A DNA stretch of 64,000 nt from Bradyrhizobium sediminis (GTDB lineage Bacteria > Pseudomonadota > Alphaproteobacteria > Rhizobiales > Xanthobacteraceae), in contig NZ_CP076135.1 in assembly GCF_018736105.1 (NCBI RefSeq), positions 2,230,001 to 2,294,000 of the forward strand. Reading direction: 5' to 3'. Below are positions 23,782-34,858 of this stretch, piece by piece. Below the pieces are notes generated by a model. The model was not told where the DNA came from. It made no database searches and worked only from the letters and a program-made list of their open reading frames with translations. How positions within the stretch are numbered: the stretch's first letter is position 1; each line of letters opens with the position of its first letter. The position numbers and the translations under genes are program-made.

Positions 23782-24219
23782 ATGGGTGTGAGCGTGGGCG
23801 TGCTTGATCATTTCAATATCCGGACCCGGAAACTCGACGACACCGTCCGGTTCTACGAGGATATTCTGGGGCTGGAGAAGGGCGCCCGGCCGAATTTCGC
23901 TTTTCCGGGGGCCTGGATGTACAGCGAAGGCAAGCCGGTGGTGCATCTGGTCGATATTTCCAGGACCGATGAGCCGCAGAAGCCGGATTCCGGCGTGGTC
24001 CATCACGTCGCCTTCGTCAGCCAGGGGTTTGCCGGCATGAAGCAGCGGCTGGAATCCAAGGGATACAAATACGACGCCCGGCAGGTTCCGGGCGGCGAGC
24101 TTTGGCAGATCTTCGTCGATGACCCCAACGGCGTCATGATCGAGCTGAACTACGAGGCCGCCAGGGAGCAGGGCGTAGCAGCCCCCGTCGAGCGCCGGGA
24201 GGACATGGGGGCGAGGTAG
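23782..24219 (+). CDS. VOC-family (glyoxalase/dioxygenase fold) protein
   Basis: The ATG at 23782 follows AAAAAGGGGAGTG. The 145-residue protein is a single VOC unit: L-D-H-F-N-I-R-T at the start with the first metal His, Y-E-D-I-L-G-L, V-V-H-L-V-D-I, H-H-V-A-F and D-P-N-G-V-M-I-E-L-N-Y with the last metal Glu. That set of His/His/Glu ligands is kept, so a metal-dependent activity is likely, but the substrate is not evident. It is a single-gene unit divergent from the dehydrogenase. Confidence 0.85.
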   Translation: MGVSVGVLDHFNIRTRKLDDTVRFYEDILGLEKGARPNFAFPGAWMYSEGKPVVHLVDISRTDEPQKPDSGVVHHVAFVSQGFAGMKQRLESKGYKYDARQVPGGELWQIFVDDPNGVMIELNYEAAREQGVAAPVERREDMGAR

Positions 24220-24229
24220 CCTTTTGCGC

Positions 24230-24399
24230 TGCAACGCTCTATGTATCGCATCCGAAATATCGCATCGCCTTTTCGAGCGAGATCTGCCCCGAACTTGATG
24301 CGGGGCGGACTTTGGTTCGCGAAATGAAGTTGCGCCAAAGCAAAGAATAGAGCCCGGTCCTGATGCAATCAGAACCGATAAGGCTCAAGGAGATGCGCC
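24230..24399. repeat. Intergenic repeat relic and mrp leader
   Basis: Between the VOC gene and mrp the sequence contains a CCCCG...CGGGG hairpin at about 24,286-24,304 flanked by TTTTCGAGCGA and GGTTCGCG. These are half-sites of the gcgttttcgagcg...ggttcgcg element also seen at 59,923-59,971. The mrp ribosome site AAGGAGATGC lies at its right end. Confidence 0.4.
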
Positions 24400-25530
<1,131 letters not shown>

Positions 25531-25719
25531 GCCGGTTTTCGGGGGCATATGCGACTTTCGATTAATCGGTGCTGTCACGCCATTGTGAGGTTTTCCGATG
25601 GCAAACTTCCGTGGTAAAGCCCCCGCGCCAGAGCGCCTTCGGCCGACACGGATCCCGTATTGCCGAACCAGCCGCTCCAGGAAATCTGGGAAAATATGCC
25701 CAACAAGGAGATGCCTTAG

Positions 25720-26808
<1,089 letters not shown>

Positions 26809-26849
26809 TCGGCGCCGTCAGGCGGCTACGCCTTAAGTCGTAGAAATCG

Positions 26850-26882
26850 GCCCGGCCTCCGCTAAGAGGTCGGGCTTTTTTT
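26850..26882 (+). terminator. Rho-independent terminator after dctP copy 1
   Basis: GCCCGGCCTC and GAGGTCGGGC (26850-26859 and 26866-26875) pair into a 10-bp stem with one G-T pair, a 6-nt loop and seven following T residues. Confidence 0.85.
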
Positions 26883-26993
26883 GTTGCCCTGCATCAATTC
26901 GGCATGGAAATCCGGTGCCGGATGTTCCATGCTGGTTCCAAGCCTCGGCAAGAAGGCTCACGGATACAAGCGCAGACAGAGAGGGATCACTCA

Positions 26994-28082
26994 ATGAAAC
27001 GACGAGATTTTATCAAGGTTACCGGCATGGGCGTCGCGGGCGGAGCCGCCTTGGCTGCACCTGCGATCGCGCAGTCAACGCCGGAGATCAAATGGCGCAT
27101 GGCGGCGAGCTGGCCGAAATCGCTCGATACGCTGTACGGCGGCGCCGAGATGATGGCCAAGATGGTCGCCGAAGCCACCGACAACAAATTCCAGATTCAG
27201 CTGTTTGCGGCGGGCGAAATCGTTCCCGGGTTGCAGGTGCTCGACGCCGTGCAGAACGGTACCGTCGAGTGCGGCCACACGGCGTCGTATTACTACTTCG
27301 GCAAGGATCCGACCTTCACCTTCGGCTCGGCGGTTCCGTTCGGGCCCAATATGCGCATCAACCAGGCTTGGTACATGCTGGGCGGCGGCAAGGACCTCCT
27401 GAACGAGTTCTACAAGGGCTACAACGTTACTTCGTTGCTGGCGGGCAATACCGGTTGCCAGATGGGCGGCTGGTTCCGCAAGGAGATCAAGACCGTCGAC
27501 GATCTCAAGGGCCTCAAATTCCGCATCGGCGGTTTTGCCGGGCGCGTGCTGCAGAAGCTGGGTGCGGTGCCGCAGCAGATCGCCGGCGGCGATATCTATC
27601 CGGCGCTGGAGAAGGGCACCATCGACGGCGCCGAATGGGTCGGTCCTTATGACGACGAGAAGCTCGGCTTCTACAAGGTCGCGCCGCATTACTACTATCC
27701 CGGCTGGTGGGAGGGCGGCCCGATGCTGCTGGCTTTCGTCAATCTCGATAAATGGAATGCGCTGCCGAAACACTATCGGAGCATCCTCGAGCAGGCCGGT
27801 CAGTATGCCAACGACTGGATGATGGCGAAATACGATCAGGGCAATCCGCCGGCCTTGCGCCGGCTGCTCGCAGGCGGCACCAAGCTGCATGCCTTCCCGC
27901 CGGCTGTCATGGAAGCCTGTCTCAAGGCGGCGAAGGAATTGCACAGCGAAACGGCCGCGGGCAATGCCAACTTCAAGAAGGTGCTGGAGTCCCTTACCGC
28001 CTTCACGAACAACGGCTACCAGTGGTTCCAGGTCGCGGAAGTCGGTTACGACAACTTCATGGCGCGTCACTCGCAGGGCTGA
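26994..28082 (+). CDS. TRAP transporter substrate-binding protein (DctP, TakP-like), copy 2
   Basis: From ATG 26994 (frame open to 26904) the precursor has 362 residues, the same length as copy 1, and begins M-K-R-R-D-F-I-K with a twin-arginine signal. It matches copy 1 along its whole length, with [15 protein letters not shown] and the same [12 protein letters not shown] block, but differs in the Y-Y-x-x-x-K-D-P-T-F region and in the lobe around A-F-V-N-L-D-K-W. The two probably serve related ligands. The terminator between them suggests separate transcription. Confidence 0.92.
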   Translation: MKRRDFIKVTGMGVAGGAALAAPAIAQSTPEIKWRMAASWPKSLDTLYGGAEMMAKMVAEATDNKFQIQLFAAGEIVPGLQVLDAVQNGTVECGHTASYYYFGKDPTFTFGSAVPFGPNMRINQAWYMLGGGKDLLNEFYKGYNVTSLLAGNTGCQMGGWFRKEIKTVDDLKGLKFRIGGFAGRVLQKLGAVPQQIAGGDIYPALEKGTIDGAEWVGPYDDEKLGFYKVAPHYYYPGWWEGGPMLLAFVNLDKWNALPKHYRSILEQAGQYANDWMMAKYDQGNPPALRRLLAGGTKLHAFPPAVMEACLKAAKELHSETAAGNANFKKVLESLTAFTNNGYQWFQVAEVGYDNFMARHSQG

Positions 28083-28110
28083 TAGGCCCGCCGATCGTTC
28101 AAGTGAACGG

Positions 28111-28143
28111 AAAAACCCCGGAGCGAAAGCTCCGGGGTTTTTT
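28111..28143. terminator. Bidirectional terminator between dctP copy 2 and dctM copy 1
   Basis: ACCCCGGAGC (from 28115) and GCTCCGGGGT (from 28129) form a stem with a GAAA tetraloop; AAAAA flanks it on the left and TTTTTT on the right. The symmetric A and T tracts allow termination of both converging transcripts. Confidence 0.9.
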
Positions 28144-28160
28144 GTCTGCGGAAACGATTG

Positions 28161-29819
28161 CTATTGCTTGGGCGGCGGACCGAAGTCCAGCGGCGGCGGC
28201 TCCATTTGCGGGATTTCGATCTTGATCGTGTTCGGATCGATCGTCGATGCAACGCCCTTGTAGTGCATCACCATTCCGGGGAACGCGATCACCAGCAGCA
28301 CCATGATGACCTGGATCACCACGAACGGCACCGCGCCCCAATAGATCTGGCCGGTGGTGACGGGGTCCATGCGCTTGCCGGTGAGGCGGTCGATATAGGA
28401 TTCCTTCGGCGCCACCGAGCGCAGGTAGAACAGCGCGAATCCGAACGGCGGATGCATGAACGAGGTCTGCATGTTGACGCCGAGGATCACGCCGAACCAG
28501 ATCAGGTCGATGCCGAGCTTTTCGGCCGCCGGCCCGAGCAGCGGGATGATGATGAAGGCCAGTTCGAAGAAATCGAGGAAGAAGGCGAGAACGAACACAA
28601 ACGCGTTGACGAAGATGAGGAAGCCGATCTGGCCGCCGGGCAGGGAGGTCAGGAGGTGCTCGACCCAGACGTGGCCGTTGACGCCGTAGAAGGTCAGCGA
28701 GAACACCCGCGCGCCGACCAGAATGAAAATGACGAAGGCCGACAGTTTGGCCGTCGATTCGGTCGCCTGACGGATCAGATCCCAGCTCAGCCGGCGCTTG
28801 GCGGCGCCGAGAATGATCGCGCCGGCCGCGCCCATCGCGCCGCCTTCGGTCGGCGTCGCAATGCCGATGAAGATCGTGCCGAGCACCAGGAAGATCAGGA
28901 ACAGCGGCGGCACCATCACGAACGTGGTCTGCTGAGCCATTGCCGACAGGAAACGGTATCCCGTCAACTTGTCGAGGATCCAGTTCAGGACGGCGACAAA
29001 GAATGCGAACAGAATACCGAAGAACATGCTGAGCACGACGTAGTCCGCGCCATGCGTCGTCGAGTCTCGCATGATCAGCCAGCCGAAGGCGACGCTGGCC
29101 AGCGTGAGGATACCCAACGAAATCAGCCCGCGGCTGCCGTCCTTCTCGCGAAAACCGATCGCCTCCGCTGGCAGGCCCGGCGCCGCCTTTGGAAAGACCA
29201 GCGTCACGAGGAAGGCATATCCCGCATATAGGCCGGCGAGCACCATTCCCGGAATGAACGCGCCTTCGTACATGTCGCCGACCGATTTGCCGAGCTGGTC
29301 GGCCATCACGATCAGCACCAGCGAGGGCGGAATGATCTGCGCCAGCGTGCCCGAAGCGGCGATCACGCCGGAGGCCATGCGCCGGTCGTAGCCATAGCGC
29401 AACATGATCGGCAGCGAGATCAGGCCCATCGAAATCACCGACGCCGCCACGACACCCGTCGTCGCCGCGAGCAGGGCGCCGACGAAGATGACGGCGTAGG
29501 CGAGGCCGCCGCGGATGGTGCCGAACAACTGCCCGATGGTGTCGAGCAGATCCTCCGCCATGCCGGATCGTTCGAGCACGAGTCCCATGAAGGTAAAGAA
29601 CGGAATTGCCAGCAGCGTGTCGTTGCTCATCACGCCGTAGACGCGTTCGGGCAGTGCCTGCAGGAAGTCCGGCCGGAACTCCCCGAGTTGGATGCCGACG
29701 AAGGCGTAGATCAGTCCCACCGCGCCGAGGGAGAATGCCGCCGGATAACCCAGCAGCAGGAACACGACCAACGACGCGAACATGATCGGCGCCATATTGG
29801 CAATAAGAAAGGCTGACAT
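28161..29819 (-). CDS. TRAP transporter large permease (DctM), copy 1
   Basis: The 552-residue integral membrane protein is the sodium-coupled subunit of a TRAP transporter. Typical features are M-S-N-D-T-L-L-A-I-P-F-F-T-F-M-G near 65-80, T-G-V-V-A-A-S-V-I-S-M-G-L-I-S-L-P-I-M, I-I-P-P-S-L-V-L-I-V-M-A-D-Q-L-G-K-S-V-G-D-M-Y and G-I-A-T-P-T-E-G-G-A-M-G-A. It is longer than the common DctM (about 430) because of an insertion after residue 210 and a C-terminal proline-rich tail, as in the TakP-type class. It follows dctQ copy 1 by 31 nt. Confidence 0.93.
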   Translation of the reverse strand: MSAFLIANMAPIMFASLVVFLLLGYPAAFSLGAVGLIYAFVGIQLGEFRPDFLQALPERVYGVMSNDTLLAIPFFTFMGLVLERSGMAEDLLDTIGQLFGTIRGGLAYAVIFVGALLAATTGVVAASVISMGLISLPIMLRYGYDRRMASGVIAASGTLAQIIPPSLVLIVMADQLGKSVGDMYEGAFIPGMVLAGLYAGYAFLVTLVFPKAAPGLPAEAIGFREKDGSRGLISLGILTLASVAFGWLIMRDSTTHGADYVVLSMFFGILFAFFVAVLNWILDKLTGYRFLSAMAQQTTFVMVPPLFLIFLVLGTIFIGIATPTEGGAMGAAGAIILGAAKRRLSWDLIRQATESTAKLSAFVIFILVGARVFSLTFYGVNGHVWVEHLLTSLPGGQIGFLIFVNAFVFVLAFFLDFFELAFIIIPLLGPAAEKLGIDLIWFGVILGVNMQTSFMHPPFGFALFYLRSVAPKESYIDRLTGKRMDPVTTGQIYWGAVPFVVIQVIMVLLVIAFPGMVMHYKGVASTIDPNTIKIEIPQMEPPPLDFGPPPKQ

Positions 29820-29850
29820 CTAGTGGATTCCCCTGCGACCGCGTCTGCGC

Positions 29851-30432
29851 TCAGCGTTTTTCTATCGCCTCGACGAGATGTTCGACCTCGGCCTCGAGAG
29901 CATGCACCTGGAAGGCATGTGGATCCGGGATCAGGCCGCGCCTCACCGCAATGCGCTTGATCAGTTCGGATATGCCCTGCACCAGCAGCAAGGTGAAGCC
30001 GATGATGATCAGCGACTTGGCGGGCCATTGCGGCAACCCGCCCGCATTGCCCGATTGCTCGTTGAGCTCGACCGAACGCATGAAGAACGGGCCGCCGGTT
30101 ACGATCATGACGATACACAGCGGCATCAGAAAGAAGGCATGACCGACGATATCGATCCAGTCACGCAGCCACTTCGGCATCATGTTGCTGACGATGTCGA
30201 TCCGGATATGCTCATTGTCGAGCAGGGTCCACGGCGAGCACAGCAGGAACACCATGCTGAACAGCAGCCATTGAAGCTCGAGCCAGGAATTCGAGGAGGT
30301 GTCGAAGGATTTGCGGATGATCGCGTTGACGGTGGAAACGACCACCGCCACCAGGATCAGCCATGCCAGGCGTTTACCCGTCCATTTCGTGAACGCGTCA
30401 ATCCCGCGGCTCAGTTTCAAGAGCGATTGCAA
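29851..30432 (-). CDS. TRAP transporter small permease (DctQ), copy 1
   Basis: The 193-residue protein has four membrane segments (about residues 22-42, 55-70, 92-115, 145-165) and the conserved S-S-N-S-W-L-E-L-Q-W-L-L-F-S motif of DctQ, which chaperones or couples the substrate-binding protein to DctM. The C-terminal helix (E-A-E-V-E-H-L-V-E-A-I-E-K-R) is charged. It is first in the dctQ-dctM operon; the leader upstream resembles that of copy 2. Confidence 0.9.
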   Translation of the reverse strand: MQSLLKLSRGIDAFTKWTGKRLAWLILVAVVVSTVNAIIRKSFDTSSNSWLELQWLLFSMVFLLCSPWTLLDNEHIRIDIVSNMMPKWLRDWIDIVGHAFFLMPLCIVMIVTGGPFFMRSVELNEQSGNAGGLPQWPAKSLIIIGFTLLLVQGISELIKRIAVRRGLIPDPHAFQVHALEAEVEHLVEAIEKR

Positions 30433-30612
30433 ACGAAGACCCCTCCCAGTTGCGCCTCTGCCGTCTTGACCGCACCTGTCAGGTACGGCGGCCTATCCAG
30501 CCGGGCTAGCATAAAGCCGGCTCACCATTCCAGCGCGCGGAGCCGCCGTCAAGTTTGTTGATATTGAAGGGGAATATTCCCACTGCGGAACGCCGCCGCC
30601 GGGGCCTCAGTC
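30433..30612 (-). promoter_or_regulatory. Leader/promoter region of TRAP operon 1, similar to that of operon 2
   Basis: About 120 bp (30445-30570) align with 32958-33085 at roughly three matches in four, including TTGCGCCT(C/T)TGCCGTCTTGA, GCCGGGC and CATAAAG blocks. Conservation of untranslated sequence across an old duplication suggests shared regulation or an RNA structure. Confidence 0.55.
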
Positions 30613-30670
30613 TCAACCGCCGGTGGCGCTCGTACACCGGCTGACGCCGGTGGGTGCGGCGGTGGTGGGC
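30613..30670 (-). pseudogene. Fragment of the moaA 3' end left by tandem duplication
   Basis: Minus-strand reading gives V-S-R-C-T-S-A-T-G-G then TGA, against [10 protein letters not shown] and TGA at the end of the intact moaA. Upstream of these codons the frame is shifted, yet nucleotide similarity continues (CACCGCCGCACCCACCGG versus the intact CGCCGCCACAACCGCCCG region). It lies directly after the stop of dctM copy 2. Confidence 0.65.
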
Positions 30671-30686
30671 CGGGGGTGTGAAGCCG

Positions 30687-32300
30687 CTATTTCGGCTTTC
30701 CCAGCGTGTTGAAATCGATCGGCGGCAGTTCATCAAGCTGCGGTATCTCGATCCTGACCTTGCTGATGTCCTCGGCACTGATCGGCTTGTCCAAGAGCGC
30801 GGTGACGGTCCACGGGAAGGCGATCACCAGCACGACCATGATGACCTGCAGCCCGATCCAGGGCATGGCGCCCCAGTAGATATCCGAGCTCTTCACCTCC
30901 TTGGGCGCCACGCCGCGCAGATAGAACAGCGCGAAGCCGAACGGCGGATGCAGGAACGAGGTCTGCATGTTGACGCAGAGCATGACGCCGAACCAGATCA
31001 GCGCAGCGTCCGCGCCCACCACCGGCGCCAGGACCTTCTGCGCGATCGGCGCCACCATCGGCAGGATGATGAAGGCGATCTCGAAGAAATCGAGGAAGAA
31101 CGCCAGGAAGAAGATGAACAGGTTGATGAAGATCAGAAAACCCCAGACCCCGCCGGGCAGGGACGTCAGCATGTGTTCGAGCCACACCCCGCCCGAAACG
31201 CCCAGGAACACCACCGAGAAACAGGTCGAGCCGATCAGGATGAACACCACCATGGTGGTCAGGCGCATGGTGCTCTCGTAGCCCTGCTTGATCAGGCTTC
31301 GCAATTCGGGGATGCGGACGGCCTCGAGGCATACCCAGACCACCGCGAAATAGGCGACGGCGAAGGCGAGCTTGAACACCAGGTTCTCCGCCACGAAAAT
31401 ACCGACCATGGTGCCTATGCCGCCGGCGATCACGCCGACGATCAGAACCTTGCGGCCCTTGGTGCTGAAATCCTTGCTGTGGATTGCCGCCAGCACGATG
31501 GCGCCGACCGCGCCCATGGCGCCGGCCTCCGTCGGGGTTGCCAGCCCGAGCATCATGGTGCCGAGCACGACGAAGATCAGCACGGCCGACGGGATGATGC
31601 CGAGCAGGCATTTGCGCCACAACGGCCATCCCTTCAGCGTCAGCTCGTCGCGCGGCACCGGCGGCACGTGATCGGGCTTGATGAGGCCGAGCAGGAAGGT
31701 GTAGCCGGCGAACAGCATGATCTGGAAAACCGACGGTCCCCAGGCGCCGAGATACATGTCGCCGACCGACTTGCCGAGCTGGTCGGCGAGCACGATCAGC
31801 ACCAGCGACGGCGGCACCAGCTGGGTGATGGTACCCGATGCCGCCAGCACGCCGGTGATGTAGCGCATGTTGTATTTGTAGCGGATCATCACCGGCATCG
31901 AGATCAAGGCCATCGCGATCACCTGCGCCGCCACCGTTCCGGTGATGGCGCCGAGGATGAAGCCGACGATGATCACGGAATAGCCGAGGCCGCCGCGGAC
32001 CGGGCCGAACAACTGGCCCATCGAATCCAGCATGTCTTCGGCGAGGCCGCATCGCTCGAGGACCGCGCCCATGAAGGTGAAGAACGGGATCGCGAGCAGC
32101 AGCTCGTTCGACAGCACGCTGCCGAACACCCGGCCGGGAATGGCCTGCAAGAAGACGAAATCGAAGAAGCCGAGGTGGATCGATAGAAAGCCGAACGAAA
32201 ATCCAACCGCGGCCAGTGTGAACGCCACCGGAAAGCCGATCAGCATCGCCAGGACCAGGCCGCCGAACATCAGCGGCGGCATCATTTCCAGCGTGATCAT
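30687..32300 (-). CDS. TRAP transporter large permease (DctM), copy 2
   Basis: The 537-residue protein starts at ATG 32300, overlapping the dctQ copy 2 stop by 4 bp. A longer open frame reaches 32924 but runs through dctQ in another frame and is not real. It shares L-L-A-I-P-F-F-T-F-M-G, P-P-S-L-V-L-I-V-L-A-D-Q-L-G-K-S-V-G-D-M-Y, G-L-A-T-P-T-E-A-G-A-M-G-A and H-P-P-F-G-F-A-L-F-Y-L-R with copy 1, with about half of residues identical by eye. The middle linker (residues 210-330) differs most. Function: sodium-driven uptake of an organic acid-type solute with a DctP partner. Confidence 0.93.
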   Translation of the reverse strand: MITLEMMPPLMFGGLVLAMLIGFPVAFTLAAVGFSFGFLSIHLGFFDFVFLQAIPGRVFGSVLSNELLLAIPFFTFMGAVLERCGLAEDMLDSMGQLFGPVRGGLGYSVIIVGFILGAITGTVAAQVIAMALISMPVMIRYKYNMRYITGVLAASGTITQLVPPSLVLIVLADQLGKSVGDMYLGAWGPSVFQIMLFAGYTFLLGLIKPDHVPPVPRDELTLKGWPLWRKCLLGIIPSAVLIFVVLGTMMLGLATPTEAGAMGAVGAIVLAAIHSKDFSTKGRKVLIVGVIAGGIGTMVGIFVAENLVFKLAFAVAYFAVVWVCLEAVRIPELRSLIKQGYESTMRLTTMVVFILIGSTCFSVVFLGVSGGVWLEHMLTSLPGGVWGFLIFINLFIFFLAFFLDFFEIAFIILPMVAPIAQKVLAPVVGADAALIWFGVMLCVNMQTSFLHPPFGFALFYLRGVAPKEVKSSDIYWGAMPWIGLQVIMVVLVIAFPWTVTALLDKPISAEDISKVRIEIPQLDELPPIDFNTLGKPK

Positions 32301-32839
32301 TGCACCGGTCTCTCGTACTTGGCGTCGATGGTCACGAGGTTCTGCAGCGCCGCGACGCGCTTGATGACCTCCGAGACGCCCTGCAGCGCCAGCATCACGA
32401 AGCCCGCGGGAATGACGAACTTGATCGGCCAGCGCAGCAGGCCGCCGGCATTGCCGGATTCCTCGGCGACGGCGTAAGCCTGATAGAAGAACGGCCAGGA
32501 CAGCCAGGACAGCAGCAGGCAGGCCGGGATCAGAAAGACGAGCGTGCCGATCAGATCGAGCCAGAGCTGGCCGCGTTCGGAGAGAAACAGATAGAAGATC
32601 TCGACCCGCACATGCTCGTTGCGCTTGAAGGTGTAAGACGCCCCGAACATCACCAGGATGGCGAACATGTACCACTGCAGCTCGAGCCAGCCGTTGGAGC
32701 TGTAGCCGAACGCGTAGCGGATCATCGCATTGCCGGCGCTGACCACGCACGCGCCCAGAACCAGCAGGTTGCAGACGCTGCCGATCTTTTCGTTGAGCAG
32801 GTCGATCCCGGCGCTGAGCGCAAGCAGCGGACGCATCAT
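32297..32839 (-). CDS. TRAP transporter small permease (DctQ), copy 2
   Basis: The 180-residue, four-helix protein contains S-S-N-G-W-L-E-L-Q-W-Y-M-F, the DctQ signature also found in copy 1, and E-E-S-G-N-A-G-G-L-L-R-W-P-I-K, matching E-Q-S-G-N-A-G-G-L-P-Q-W-P-A-K there. It overlaps dctM copy 2 by ATGA. Upstream lies 282 bp to moaA, holding the shared leader. Confidence 0.9.
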   Translation of the reverse strand: MMRPLLALSAGIDLLNEKIGSVCNLLVLGACVVSAGNAMIRYAFGYSSNGWLELQWYMFAILVMFGASYTFKRNEHVRVEIFYLFLSERGQLWLDLIGTLVFLIPACLLLSWLSWPFFYQAYAVAEESGNAGGLLRWPIKFVIPAGFVMLALQGVSEVIKRVAALQNLVTIDAKYERPVQ

Positions 32840-33121
32840 GTTCGCCCAGGCACTCGCCGGCTGAATGTGTCCGGAGCTTCAGCGCATTTCGTTCCGCCGC
32901 CATGTTTCGCGCACAGGGCGCCACGGCTTGTTATTTCTATTGGCTGCGATTGCAACGATGATCCCCCCAAACTTGCGCCTTTGCCGTCTTGAACTGTGCC
33001 CTTGAGGGCGCAGCGGCCTGTCTGGCCGGGCAGTCATAAAGCAGCCGCACCATTTCAGCGCGGCGCGGCAGCGTCAATTGGAAAAGTTGGCACTGGGGTC
33101 AGATGGCCGCGGACTGAAAGT
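32840..33121 (-). promoter_or_regulatory. Leader/promoter region of TRAP operon 2
   Basis: No gene lies here. The part 32958-33085 is the counterpart of the operon 1 leader at 30445-30570. moaA reads into it from the right on the same strand, so dctQ copy 2 could also receive transcripts from moaA. Confidence 0.5.
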
Positions 33122-34156
33122 TCAGCCGCCGGTGACGCTCATATGCCGGCTGACGCTCGGGCGGTTGTGGCGGCGATCGATGATGAAGTCGTGGCCCTTC
33201 GGCTTCAGGCCGATAGCGCGGTCGATCGCGGCAGCGAGCAGGTCGTCGTCGACCGAAGCCCGCAGCGGCTTGCGCAAATCGGAGGCATCCTCGTGGCCGA
33301 GGCAGGTATGCAGCGTGCCGGTACAGGTGATGCGCACCCGGTTGCATGCTTCGCAGAAGTTGTGGGTCATCGGCGTGATGAAGCCGAGCTTGCCGCCGGT
33401 CTCGGAGACCGAAACATAGCGGGCAGGGCCGCCGGTATCGTCGTCGATGTCGGTCAGCGTGAATTGCTGGGCGAGACGGGCGCGCAGCAGCGACAGCGGC
33501 ACATATTGATCGATGCGGCCTTCGCCGATGTCGCCCATCGGCATCACCTCGATCAAGGTCAGCGCCATGCCCTTGCCGTGCGCCCATTGCATCAGCCCGG
33601 GGATTTCATCCTCGTTGAGGTTCTTCAGCGCCACCGCGTTGATCTTGACGGCGAGGCCCGCCGATCGTGCCGCCTCGATGCCGGCCAGCACCTTGTCGAG
33701 GTCGCCCCAGCGGGTAATGGCGCGGAACTTCTCGGGATCCAGCGTGTCCAGCGAGACGTTGATGCGGCGTACCCCGCAATCCCGCAACTCCCCGGCAAAG
33801 CGCGAAAGCTGCGAGCCATTGGTGGTCAGCGTCAGTTCGCCGAGCGCGCCGCTGTCGAGGTGGCGCGACAGCGAGCGCACCAGCGACATCACGTTACGCC
33901 GGACCAGCGGTTCGCCGCCGGTCAGCCGCAACTTGCGCACGCCCTTGGCGATGAAGGCCGAGCACAGCCGGTCGAGTTCCTCGAGCGTGAGCAGATCGGC
34001 CTTGGGCAGGAATGTCATGTCTTCCGACATGCAATAGAAGCAGCGCAGGTCGCAGCGATCGGTGACCGATACCCGCAAATAGCTGATGGTCCGGCCGAAC
34101 GGGTCGGTCATCGGACGGGACAGCGATGCCAGTGGACTGGGTGAGGGGCCGGTCAT
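33122..34156 (-). CDS. moaA: GTP 3',8-cyclase MoaA
   Basis: The 344-residue radical SAM enzyme starts molybdenum cofactor synthesis by cyclising GTP. The N-terminal cluster motif is C-D-L-R-C-F-Y-C near residues 35-42; the C-terminal cluster is [19 protein letters not shown], whose arginines contact GTP; the end is the conserved double glycine T-G-G needed for activity. Internal starts near residue 16 (M-T-D-P-F-G-R) are possible and closer to the usual N-terminus. A duplicate of its 3' end lies at 30,613. Confidence 0.95.
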   Translation of the reverse strand: MTGPSPSPLASLSRPMTDPFGRTISYLRVSVTDRCDLRCFYCMSEDMTFLPKADLLTLEELDRLCSAFIAKGVRKLRLTGGEPLVRRNVMSLVRSLSRHLDSGALGELTLTTNGSQLSRFAGELRDCGVRRINVSLDTLDPEKFRAITRWGDLDKVLAGIEAARSAGLAVKINAVALKNLNEDEIPGLMQWAHGKGMALTLIEVMPMGDIGEGRIDQYVPLSLLRARLAQQFTLTDIDDDTGGPARYVSVSETGGKLGFITPMTHNFCEACNRVRITCTGTLHTCLGHEDASDLRKPLRASVDDDLLAAAIDRAIGLKPKGHDFIIDRRHNRPSVSRHMSVTGG

Positions 34157-34272
34157 TCAGGTGCCTTTTCGGTGGGCCGCCGCGACAATAGGAGACGGCC
34201 CCGCCGTTGCAATCTAGGCACGTTGCAATGCCTGTACAATCCGCAACCTTTTTCAGGTGCGCTGCAAAGCAA

Positions 34273-34725
34273 TCAGCGGGGGGGCGGCGGCGTCGGGTTT
34301 GGGAACGGCGAGCCCGCAGGGGCGGCCGGCGGCGGCTTCGGTTTCTTCGGCTTGGCCGGCCGGCGAACCGGCTTCGGCGGCGGCCCAGCCGGCTTCAGTT
34401 CCGCGACCACCGGGTTGGGATCGATCGTGGTCGAGGCGGGAGTCGAGAAATCGCCGGGGACAAAGGTGACCTGCACCGGGACGGTCGCCGGCAGGAACTT
34501 GTTCATGGTGTAGGTGACCGAGAAACCGGTATCCACCGCGGGCACCGCGACCGAGCAGGGGGTTTTGCAGCCCGGCCCCAGCGAGGTCTTGGCGTCGGCG
34601 CCCGAGGGAACCGAGTCGAGCTGGACCTGAATGGTGGGCGGCGTGGACTTGAAGGCGTCCATGGAAAAGGAGGAACACCCGGCCAGGCCTGCCGCCGTCA
34701 CGGCCATCACGATGACACGACGCAT
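34273..34725 (-). CDS. Probable lipoprotein with PEGA-like domain and proline-rich tail
   Basis: From ATG 34725 the 150-residue product has a signal peptide ending in the lipobox L-A-G-C (Cys17). The middle part (I-Q-V-Q-L-D-S-V-P-S-G-A-D-A-K-T-S-L-G-P-G-C-K-T-P-C-S-V-A-V in pattern) is like a PEGA surface repeat with two cysteines that may pair. Residues about 105-150 are Lys/Pro/Ala-rich, like a periplasm-spanning or cell-wall-binding tail. The role is unknown. A perfect CtrA-type box lies 90 nt upstream, hinting at cell-cycle expression. Confidence 0.8.
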   Translation of the reverse strand: MRRVIVMAVTAAGLAGCSSFSMDAFKSTPPTIQVQLDSVPSGADAKTSLGPGCKTPCSVAVPAVDTGFSVTYTMNKFLPATVPVQVTFVPGDFSTPASTTIDPNPVVAELKPAGPPPKPVRRPAKPKKPKPPPAAPAGSPFPNPTPPPPR

Positions 34726-34814
34726 ATCCGTCACCCTACTGCGGCTCGGCGCCACAATCCCCGCGCGAGCTTAGGGGTGTCGGGGTATCCGCGCAACGGT
34801 GCGGACCGTTATAG

Positions 34815-34829
34815 TTAAGTAATGGTTAA
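34815..34829. promoter_or_regulatory. CtrA-type box upstream of the lipoprotein gene
   Basis: TTAAGTAATGGTTAA is a perfect TTAA-N7-TTAA match in a markedly AT-rich 70-bp gap. It is 90 nt before the lipoprotein start and just after the gph stop, so only the lipoprotein gene can be its target. Confidence 0.6.
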
Positions 34830-34858
34830 TATCTATTTATGTAAGTAAAATCAATGTA

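Noticed and set aside
30687..32924. Open frame of 745 codons on the minus strand
   Set aside because: Its first 208 codons run through dctQ copy 2 in another frame; the real dctM start is the ATG at 32300 that overlaps the dctQ stop.
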